Positions 13,786 to 19,670 of a DNA stretch of 21,338 nt are shown in pieces. Below the pieces are notes generated by a model, which saw only the letters and a program-made list of their open reading frames with translations, was not told the DNA's origin and made no database searches. A program made the translations under genes and the position numbers. Position 1 is the stretch's first letter; the number at the start of each line of letters is the position of its first letter. This DNA comes from a virus. The stretch spans positions 1-21,338 of IMG/VR virus record IMGVR_UViG_3300009466_000164; one strand, given 5' to 3'.

Positions 13786-14742
13786 TTATAGCATTCTATA
13801 TTCATAGTCTGCAAGGGAATTTTCAATACAAGTTTTAATCTCTTGTTCCGTCATATCTCCAACATCTTTAGCGTCATGTGGGTATAGCGTATCATTTGAA
13901 TAGTGTGCCCACAAGACTTCTTTAGTCTTTAGAGTATTGGCTATAAGTTTTCCAAGTTCTCTGCCTGCCTGATCTGCATCAGTCATAATAATAATCTTAC
14001 TAAAATTTCTGTTAAGATTACTCAAGTTTATCTTAGACATAGATCCCCCAAGCGTTGCTACAACATTAGGATAACCAGACTGACGAACACGAATAGCATC
14101 GAATGAAGACTCTACAATTATTGCCGTGCCGCCCATTCTCTTAGCACGATGAATATTAAACATTGTCTTATTTCTTGGAAGCCCTGTGCTATTTTTAAAT
14201 GACTTACCTTCTACAGATCTTCCTACAAGACCGACCGGAATTCCATCTGGTGAATGTACGGGAACAATGACCATATCCTGACTAGCAGAATAACCTAACT
14301 TAAAATGATCAATTGACTCATCATTAATTCCACGACCATTTAGATATGATCTTCCGCGATCATCCATTTGAGAGTGTAATCGATCTAAGATTTTCTGGTC
14401 AAAGTCGGTGAACTCAGGCTTTTCATCTAGAATTTCTGCTAACTCTTCCTCAAAGTTTTCTGCTGCGGAAGGTTGTGCAGACATAATAAATCTTAAAGCC
14501 TCGTACTCATTTCTATGAGAAATATTCTTAACTAGTTCTACAATAGTTCCGCTCGCTCCACATGATGGATTAAAGCAGAGGTAGAGACCCTTTTGGTGAC
14601 TTACAGAAAACGATGGCGTATGCCTATTGCCATGAAATGGACACAAGCATAGAAAGTCATTAGATGTTTCACTTACAACGTGCAGGCCCAATTGCCTTAC
14701 TATTGCTCGCATATGCGAGGGGCTGTAAGTTTCCAATAGCAT
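13786..14742 (-). CDS. DnaG-like DNA primase
   Basis: This 318-aa protein has a CHC2-type zinc domain at the N-terminus (Cys34, His37, Cys56, Cys61 in CLCPFHG and CFNPSCGASG). A TOPRIM catalytic domain follows, with Glu211 in IIVESSFDAI and Asp255/Asp257 in IIMTDADQAG. Between them lies the linking region with RSYLNGRGI and MVIVPVHSPDG. It makes RNA primers at the fork with the DnaB-like helicase. It is shorter than bacterial DnaG (about 580 aa) and lacks an evident C-terminal helicase-binding domain, which is common in phages. The start has AGGAAAG upstream. It lies 49 bases before the SSB gene. Confidence 0.93.
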   Translation of the reverse strand: MLLETYSPSHMRAIVRQLGLHVVSETSNDFLCLCPFHGNRHTPSFSVSHQKGLYLCFNPSCGASGTIVELVKNISHRNEYEALRFIMSAQPSAAENFEEELAEILDEKPEFTDFDQKILDRLHSQMDDRGRSYLNGRGINDESIDHFKLGYSASQDMVIVPVHSPDGIPVGLVGRSVEGKSFKNSTGLPRNKTMFNIHRAKRMGGTAIIVESSFDAIRVRQSGYPNVVATLGGSMSKINLSNLNRNFSKIIIMTDADQAGRELGKLIANTLKTKEVLWAHYSNDTLYPHDAKDVGDMTEQEIKTCIENSLADYEYRML

Positions 14743-14750
14743 TACTTTCC

Positions 14751-15029
14751 TTATTGTTTAGGAACTAAATTCTGTCCTGAGAAACCTTCGTATAGATGTG
14801 CTTTTTTCTTACCGACATACACACCATAGACTACTATATCAAATTCGTAGATATCTGTCGATTCATCATATACTAAAGAAAACTGAATGTCCAGGTCTAA
14901 TATGGGAACGTATCCCTGCTCTCTCATATCTGACTCTATTAATTGTTCGTAATGCGCCCTTAATCTAGGGATAGCAGAATCGTCGTGAATCTGTCCCTGC
15001 ATTCCGAAACTTTTTAGTTTTTTGTTCAT
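14751..15029 (-). CDS. Conserved-looking unknown protein next to primase
   Basis: This 92-aa protein has a charged helix (IPRLRAHYEQLIESDMREQG) followed by a beta region (YVPILDLDIQFSLVYDE, then YEFDIVVYGVYVGKKKAH). The GVYVGKKKA stretch seems familiar from phage hypothetical proteins near replication genes, but I cannot name a family. The start ATG has no clear Shine-Dalgarno sequence, and TATAAT lies 16 bases upstream (15046-15051), so a short-leader or leaderless transcript is possible. It sits between the helicase and the primase. Confidence 0.7.
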   Translation of the reverse strand: MNKKLKSFGMQGQIHDDSAIPRLRAHYEQLIESDMREQGYVPILDLDIQFSLVYDESTDIYEFDIVVYGVYVGKKKAHLYEGFSGQNLVPKQ

Positions 15030-15053
15030 GATGATATCTGTAACAATTATACA

Positions 15054-16280
15054 TCAAATAGGTATATCATCGTAAATCTCTTTTACAACTCCTCTATCAA
15101 TATCCCAATCAAGGTAGAATGCAAAATCTGTACCGTGACGATTCTTTCTGCTAACGACTTCAATGATATTAGTATCTGGATGACGGTGAACTGCCATAGC
15201 CATATCAGCATCATATTCAATAGCCTTTGACCATGCTACCTGAGAAAGTAGAGGTGGAGCATCTTGATCTGATACATCATCCATAGTTGCTGCAGTAATA
15301 TCAATAACGGGAATGTTATTACGAACTGCTAGTAGTTTGAATTCCCGCGAGATGTTCCTGTTCCGCTCAACTTCAGAATTAGATCGCTTAGTGTCATTAA
15401 ACAACTGGTGATAATCAAGGATAACAAGGTCGGGGCGATGCTGATCGATCTTACCCTGGACCGTCTGTGGAGTAACTTCATTTGTCCCCTCGTTAGATAC
15501 TAGAATAAAACTATTTTTATCATCAAACCTCTTCTTAGCCCAATTATGGAAATCATCAATATTAATGTTTCCACGGGAAAAGTCTGATGCCCTAAACATA
15601 CCGCTTCCAAGCATTGTATAGATGCGGTCACGCATATTCTCTGGGCTCATTTCCAATGATACAATCATAGGCTTGAACCCCTGCTCCCAAGCCTTGCAGG
15701 CAAGGTAGGAGGTCATCCATGTCTTACCGCGCCCTGGCCAGCCAATAGCGACAATTAAATGTCCTGGTGCCATGCCAGTAGGGTATGCTAAATCTAGGGC
15801 CGTGAAGCCTGTTTTAATGCCTGGGCTGCCGCCCATAACAGCAGACCTCTCCTGAACAGAAATAATGTGCTTTTCCGCTAGTTCATAATCTGTTAGATCA
15901 ACATCTCGCACATTATTAGTAAGTCGGGAAAGTGTGGCAATCTCAGATTGCATATCTGCTAGAACTCGTGACGCGGCATTATCTTTAAGAGATGAGCCAG
16001 ACTTCATAAGTAGATTTCTCATACGAGCGGCAAGGTACTCATTCTTAAGTTGATCAAGGTAGTAGCCAGTCTCAGCATTTACATTAACTGGCTCAAAGTC
16101 GCGGAACTTCTCCTGAAGAACATTTACTTCTGGAACAGACTTAAACTTATAGTAATAAGACTTAAGACCTTCCCATACATCACGGTGGGATTGAAAAATC
16201 TCATCTACATTATCCGCTAGAATGGTGGAAATATCTTTATTCTTGCATACTGATGTGATTACCGCTGCTTCTGTATTCAT
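15054..16280 (-). CDS. DnaB-like replicative helicase
   Basis: This 408-aa protein has the RecA-like motor of DnaB helicases. TGFTALDLAYPTGMAPGHLIV leads into the P-loop GWPGRGKT at 180-187. Then follow MIVSLEMSPENMRDRI (the DnaB SLEM motif) and Walker B LVILDY at 285-290. The DnaB4-type region continues with EFKLLAVRNNIPVI and a late KNRHG. The N-terminal 130 residues are helical, like the DnaB collar. It should unwind the fork as a hexamer and recruit the primase. It overlaps the upstream 107-aa gene by 4 nt (ATGA). It is a little shorter than bacterial DnaB (about 470 aa). Confidence 0.93.
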   Translation of the reverse strand: MNTEAAVITSVCKNKDISTILADNVDEIFQSHRDVWEGLKSYYYKFKSVPEVNVLQEKFRDFEPVNVNAETGYYLDQLKNEYLAARMRNLLMKSGSSLKDNAASRVLADMQSEIATLSRLTNNVRDVDLTDYELAEKHIISVQERSAVMGGSPGIKTGFTALDLAYPTGMAPGHLIVAIGWPGRGKTWMTSYLACKAWEQGFKPMIVSLEMSPENMRDRIYTMLGSGMFRASDFSRGNINIDDFHNWAKKRFDDKNSFILVSNEGTNEVTPQTVQGKIDQHRPDLVILDYHQLFNDTKRSNSEVERNRNISREFKLLAVRNNIPVIDITAATMDDVSDQDAPPLLSQVAWSKAIEYDADMAMAVHRHPDTNIIEVVSRKNRHGTDFAFYLDWDIDRGVVKEIYDDIPI

Positions 16281-16600
16281 AACCGTTCTTCCACCATCTT
16301 CCTTGTAGCCTCGCGCATCTTCTTACGCTTTAATTGGTCCTCTTCTGACTGAGTAAGCATATCATCAAGTCGATCAAAATTGTAGAAAAACCATTGAAGT
16401 GGATGACCTTGCTTAGTAACCTTAAAATAGTATTGTAGCAAATCTCTGGCACGCTCATATCCAATAGATGATATTACATCTGCCATGGCCCACTTCTCTT
16501 TATACTTATTTATTCGTGGCTTCTTTGAATATTTATCAGAATATAATGACTCATAGAGACTAAGCAATGCATATGGTTGCTTGCCATCCTCTTTAGCCAT
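16277..16600 (-). CDS. Unknown helical protein before the helicase
   Basis: This 107-aa protein appears alpha-helical, with aromatic residues (SIGYERARDLLQYYFKVTK, then PLQWFFYNFDRLDDML) and a charged C-terminal helix (EEDQLKRKKMREATRKMVEERL). AGGAG lies seven bases before the ATG. The 4-nt overlap with the helicase gene suggests a partner, possibly a helicase loader, but no loader motif is recognised. Confidence 0.75.
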   Translation of the reverse strand: MAKEDGKQPYALLSLYESLYSDKYSKKPRINKYKEKWAMADVISSIGYERARDLLQYYFKVTKQGHPLQWFFYNFDRLDDMLTQSEEDQLKRKKMREATRKMVEERL

Positions 16601-16811
16601 TCTTCAACTCCTTCTCAATTTCTGAAACCTTTTCTACTACCTTATTTTCAACAAAATCATACACGCGATCTGTCGCGGCGTCAACAGTTTCTCCTTTGCG
16701 GACATAATCTTCTACGCCAATGGAAACTCTTAGACTTTCATAGTTTCCTAGATTTCTTACGAATTGAAGTTCTACTCTTACATGGGTAGATTCATGATTC
16801 TGTGTTGTCAT
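16593..16811 (-). CDS. Unknown small protein in replication operon
   Basis: This 72-aa protein has a beta start (THVRVELQFVRNLGNYESLRV) followed by an amphipathic helix (DAATDRVYDFVENKVVEKVSEIEKE). The pattern looks like a small conserved phage protein. AGGAT lies upstream of its ATG, and it overlaps its neighbours by 8 and 20 nt. Its function is unknown. Confidence 0.75.
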   Translation of the reverse strand: MTTQNHESTHVRVELQFVRNLGNYESLRVSIGVEDYVRKGETVDAATDRVYDFVENKVVEKVSEIEKELKNG

Positions 16812-17028
16812 CGATAAATCCTAACTTTAGTTTTTCTCCATGGTCTTCTTCTGTATGAGATAGCATAGCATATAGTCTGAGCCATCTATCTGATACGGCT
16901 AGCATAGAATCAACATCTCTATGGTCTACCGCGAATTCGAATGCAGTCATTAAAGACGATGCACACTCATTCAGTACTCCATCTTGATCTAGCATAAGAA
17001 CTTCTTCTTGCTTATTTTTCTTACCCAT
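16792..17028 (-). CDS. Unknown acidic helical protein
   Basis: This 78-aa protein starts with a basic patch (MGKKNKQ) followed by mostly acidic helix (VDHRDVDSMLAVSDRWLRLYAML). The phrase MLDQDGVLNE resembles the DxDG motif of HAD phosphatases, but the protein is far too short and has no other HAD motif. The start is three bases after the previous stop. No function is assigned. Confidence 0.65.
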   Translation of the reverse strand: MGKKNKQEEVLMLDQDGVLNECASSLMTAFEFAVDHRDVDSMLAVSDRWLRLYAMLSHTEEDHGEKLKLGFIDDNTES

Positions 17029-17031
17029 ATC

Positions 17032-17553
17032 CTACCAATCTGGCTGCTTCCATACAGGAACAAACTCGCCGCTCTTATCTTTTGTATATAGAACACGATC
17101 TTCGCGCATTAGTGCTTCTAACTCTGCTCTAGATATCATACCGCTTTGTTGCGTTACTTGTCCATCCATTCTTGGCCTACCGCGATGGACTGTAAGAAGA
17201 TATGAATGTAAATCTCTCATATCATCTTCACTAAATAAATATTTACCTGGCCTTTCGCCAGATCCACCAATCGGTCCTGCCTGAGCAGGTTTTCGTATTT
17301 TACCTTCACGAATATATTCATGAATCATTAATCTATTTCTATTAAATATAGATGAGGCTTCTTTAATAGAGAATGCTTTTTGCATATTCTTCTGAGTGAT
17401 AGACCATATATATGTGCATCTTTTATTTTCTACATAATTCCATGCGATAATAATATCTTCAGCACGAGATATTCTTATAACTCTATGATGCTCTCCATTA
17501 AGAAAAAAATACTTTATCCTGCCTCGTTTAGATATTCTATTCGGCTTAACCAT
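17032..17553 (-). CDS. Helix-turn-helix (MerR/excisionase-like) protein
   Basis: This 173-aa protein has a winged-helix-like segment around residues 60-90 (AFSIKEASSIFNRNRLMIHEYIREGKI). It continues into a region that could be the wing and next helix (GKYLFSEDDMRDLHSYL) and a basic GRPRMDG element. That layout is typical of MerR/excisionase-type DNA-binding proteins. The first 55 residues are beta-rich (GRIKYFFLNGEHHRVIRI). No recombinase is in the window, so it is more likely a regulator or replication DNA-binding protein than a true excisionase. It overlaps the upstream zinc-ribbon gene by 40 nt, so the exact start is a little uncertain. Confidence 0.7.
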   Translation of the reverse strand: MVKPNRISKRGRIKYFFLNGEHHRVIRISRAEDIIIAWNYVENKRCTYIWSITQKNMQKAFSIKEASSIFNRNRLMIHEYIREGKIRKPAQAGPIGGSGERPGKYLFSEDDMRDLHSYLLTVHRGRPRMDGQVTQQSGMISRAELEALMREDRVLYTKDKSGEFVPVWKQPDW

Positions 17554-17687
17554 CTTCCAAAAGCGCCCTTATCTCTTTTAATAAACCATCTATTTCCACA
17601 TCTTAAGCAAAATAAATCAAGCCTCAAATCGTGTGAAAATACTCTATCTATAAATACATTTCCTCCACACTTTTTATGAGTCATCAT
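17514..17687 (-). CDS. Small zinc-ribbon protein
   Basis: This 57-aa protein has Cys27-x2-Cys30 (LFCLRCGNRW) and an N-terminal His4-x2-Cys7 (THKKCGG), a plausible zinc ribbon. The rest is basic (KRDKGAFGRWLSRIEY). I chose ATG 17687, which overlaps the phosphoesterase stop as ATGA; a longer frame begins at a TTG ten codons earlier. It probably binds nucleic acid or protein. Function unknown. Confidence 0.65.
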   Translation of the reverse strand: MMTHKKCGGNVFIDRVFSHDLRLDLFCLRCGNRWFIKRDKGAFGRWLSRIEYLNEAG

Positions 17688-18439
17688 GCAATAAATACCT
17701 TTCCATCTACAACACAAGTATAGTCATGGATTTGAATTAGTTGCATATGTGGATAATCATTGACAACGTGTGCTATTGCAAATCCCGCCTGCCAATTCTT
17801 TTGAATAGAATAATCCATCTGACTTTCATCACATAGATGCCCAATTTCATACCCTCTAAGTTCCTGACCACTTAGATTATACGTTTGGAAATATGCACCC
17901 ATGCGGTGCGAATGGCCGCGTACAAGAGAAATGCCCCAATTATTAACGTCATTACGAACCGATTCTCCAGAATGCTTTGAGATTGATTCCCCATGGTGCC
18001 CATATATATCTCCGAATCTTTTTACTGGCGGATCTTGCCATAGGTGCCATTCAAATCCTGACTTTGAATACTCATATAAAGTATCTGCCGTTACTAGTTC
18101 AAGGAATTGCGGCGCTTTCTTAGCAAGGTATTCGCCGTGGCGAGTCCAACCATGATTCCCATCATGAAAATGGCAATCAGCCTTTGGCGCGATTGCCCGT
18201 ATATCTTTAAGGAACTTCCTTGTTCCATCTACCCCTCCATCATTAATAGATATTGACATTTCTAGAGGCTTATCAGCCGCCCAACGACTTGTGGAATCAG
18301 CATCATCAATATCTCCAAGCAAATCTACTGCATCCGGCTTAAACCATTTCATTACTTTAAGAAATAGTTCTACCTTACGCGGGTCATGTCTAGGGAAGTG
18401 AACGTCTGAACACATCATCCACTTTAAATCGTTATTCAT
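17684..18439 (-). CDS. Calcineurin-like metallophosphoesterase
   Basis: This 251-aa protein shows the binuclear-metal phosphoesterase motifs: SDVHFP with Asp12 and His14, LLGDIDD with Asp43, GNHGW with Asn95 and His96, GHHG with His148, and RGHSHR with His176 and His178. Phage enzymes of this fold are usually phosphatases or nucleases acting on nucleic acids or nucleotides, but the substrate cannot be read from sequence. AGGAAA precedes the ATG. It is followed by a zinc-ribbon gene with a 4-nt overlap. Confidence 0.9.
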   Translation of the reverse strand: MNNDLKWMMCSDVHFPRHDPRKVELFLKVMKWFKPDAVDLLGDIDDADSTSRWAADKPLEMSISINDGGVDGTRKFLKDIRAIAPKADCHFHDGNHGWTRHGEYLAKKAPQFLELVTADTLYEYSKSGFEWHLWQDPPVKRFGDIYGHHGESISKHSGESVRNDVNNWGISLVRGHSHRMGAYFQTYNLSGQELRGYEIGHLCDESQMDYSIQKNWQAGFAIAHVVNDYPHMQLIQIHDYTCVVDGKVFIA

Positions 18440-18450
18440 AAATTTCCTAT

Positions 18451-18711
18451 CTATTTGTGAGCCTTCAAATGCTCTCTTCTTGTGCAGACAAAGAGGTTTA
18501 TATCGTCATTCCATTCCTTGTCGCCATTTATATGGTGAACTGTTTCCCAGTCCTTTAGTATTCTACTATACTTTTTTTCCATTACGAGGCGGTGTTCATA
18601 ATACCACCCACCCCCAAAGCATTTAGGATGCTCAGGAACCCATACTACTATATATCCATCTTGCATCCTAGATTTTCTACCAAGCCAATTTTGAATAGGT
18701 CTGTATGGCAT
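18451..18711 (-). CDS. HNH endonuclease
   Basis: This 86-aa protein is an HNH_3-type nuclease: YEHRLVMEKKYSRIL at 38-52, TVHHINGDK with His59-His60, Asn72 in INLFV and His81 in RREHLKAHK. Such free-standing phage HNH enzymes include homing endonucleases and packaging or recombination nucleases. I see no DNA-binding module attached and no intron, so a homing role would rest only on context. The start overlaps the previous stop as TAATG. Confidence 0.88.
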   Translation of the reverse strand: MPYRPIQNWLGRKSRMQDGYIVVWVPEHPKCFGGGWYYEHRLVMEKKYSRILKDWETVHHINGDKEWNDDINLFVCTRREHLKAHK

Positions 18712-19127
18712 TAATCAGTTATGTCTGCTGCTTCGCCAATTGCTATAATATTTAAAAATACTCTAACGTTCTTATCTCTTTCTATAACAAACGTTGCACT
18801 AGTTTTAGTATATGACTGGAGAAGTACAGACGCTCCTAGGGGTGTTAGTTTTTCATTTGCTGGCTTTAAAGTAGCAGTAATAACTGGCGGCTTATCAAAT
18901 CTATTTGGACCGAATTCAACTTTTACTGTACTTGTTTTACCATCAACAGATATTCTATCTGCAAATATTCTCAACTTTGCTATGGATAGATTAGAATCTA
19001 AAACCCTGGCTACAGATTTTCTTCCCACCAACCTATTGAAATCTTTTTTTAATTCATTTATAGATTGCTGTATGCCGATTATTGCTTCATAATCTATTCT
19101 TGCGTATGCTTCATTTATTGAAGACAC
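18711..19127 (-). CDS. Beta-rich protein, possibly virion-associated
   Basis: This 138-aa protein has a short coiled N-terminus (IIGIQQSINELKKDFNRLVG) and a beta-rich rest (TVKVEFGPNRFDKPPVITATLKP, then SATFVIERDKNVRVFLNII). The FGPNRFDKPPVI and SATFVI elements resemble H-type lectin-like or fibre-associated domains in phages, but I cannot confirm a family. The start is GTG, five bases after a strong GGAGG, overlapping the previous stop as TAGTG. Its closeness to the Fn3 protein fits a structural role. Confidence 0.6.
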   Translation of the reverse strand: MSSINEAYARIDYEAIIGIQQSINELKKDFNRLVGRKSVARVLDSNLSIAKLRIFADRISVDGKTSTVKVEFGPNRFDKPPVITATLKPANEKLTPLGASVLLQSYTKTSATFVIERDKNVRVFLNIIAIGEAADITD

Positions 19128-19291
19128 TATTCCTCCGATGTAGCGGTAAGAGATTTAATCTGCTCATCCCGCCTTGAAATTTCTTCAGTAGCCTGTGCCT
19201 TTAGCATAGCCATTTGAAGTTCATAGTTAGACGTAATTTGTCCAATTCTATTTTGCAATTCTTGTATTACTAGTTCTAATCCGTTAGACAT
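19127..19291 (-). CDS. Small coiled-coil protein (54 aa)
   Basis: I read this frame directly from the DNA: ATG 19291 to TAG 19127. AGGGGAG precedes the start at a good distance and the stop overlaps the next GTG. The product (MSNGLELVIQELQNRIGQ and onward) has heptad-like Leu, Ile and Met spacing with Glu and Gln between, ending acidic (SLTATSEE). It is probably a small oligomerising helical protein. The function is unknown. Confidence 0.75.
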   Translation of the reverse strand: MSNGLELVIQELQNRIGQITSNYELQMAMLKAQATEEISRRDEQIKSLTATSEE

Positions 19292-19303
19292 AATGCTCCC
19301 CTA

Positions 19304-19543
19304 TTATATTGTTGGCTCTAATAATTCTAATTCGTTTAATTTTTCCAATAGAAAATTTTCTTTATTATTAATCTTTAGTAGATCATTATTATATGAATCT
19401 ATGAGTGTTAAATTTGGCTCACCTGAAGAGTTTTCAAGTTCTATAGCGAGTTCATTTTGATATTTGCCATACTGTAAATTTTTTAACTGTCCACGCACAA
19501 CCTGCTTTTTTTCTTCTACAGTCAAATCTAAATATGTTTCCAT
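19304..19543 (-). CDS. Unknown small protein, first gene after the AT-rich gap
   Basis: This 79-aa protein begins METYLDLTVEEKKQVV. ATG 19543 is chosen because GGAGG lies eight bases upstream; a longer frame would add nine residues that contain the Shine-Dalgarno. The product is helical and acidic, with a long C-terminal helix (NNKENFLLEKLNELELLEPTI), so it may be a small coiled coil. No family is recognised. It appears to be the first gene of the operon that continues through the replication block. Confidence 0.75.
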   Translation of the reverse strand: METYLDLTVEEKKQVVRGQLKNLQYGKYQNELAIELENSSGEPNLTLIDSYNNDLLKINNKENFLLEKLNELELLEPTI

Positions 19544-19561
19544 AAGTATACCTCCTTTCAT

Positions 19562-19567
19562 ATTATA
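19562..19567 (-). promoter_or_regulatory. Candidate -10 box (TATAAT)
   Basis: TATAAT on the minus strand lies 18 bases before the ATG of the 79-aa gene and just ahead of its GGAGG. Transcription would begin near 19555 and give a short leader with the Shine-Dalgarno sequence. No good -35 box is seen at the usual distance. It is the only substantial gap upstream of the long series of close-packed genes, so a promoter here is expected. Confidence 0.4.
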
Positions 19568-19670
19568 CAATATCTAATGCTATAATCCGTATATTAGAAT
19601 ATAACTATTTAATATTTATTATCATAAATAACATGATATTTATATATAAAAATTTATTTTTTTATATTCC
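19568..19670. other. AT-rich intergenic gap
   Basis: The gap between the Fn3 gene stop and the next transcription unit is nearly all A and T. It contains a 6-bp inverted repeat (TATCAT/ATGATA at 19620-19638) and an 8-bp all-AT hairpin (19645-19666). Neither looks like a good terminator because there is no GC stem. They could be a weak terminator or operator-like site. Confidence 0.4.

Noticed and set aside
15046-15051. TATAAT box before the 92-aa gene as a promoter
   Set aside because: No good -35 partner and TATAAT is frequent in AT-rich DNA, so it is noted only with that gene.
16792-17028. HAD-type phosphatase because of LDQDGVLNE
   Set aside because: Only 78 aa, with no other HAD motif (no Thr/Ser motif II, Lys or acidic motif IV) and no room for the fold.
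17032-17553. Phage excisionase of an integration module
   Set aside because: The helix-turn-helix fits, but there is no integrase or attachment site and the gene lies in a replication operon.
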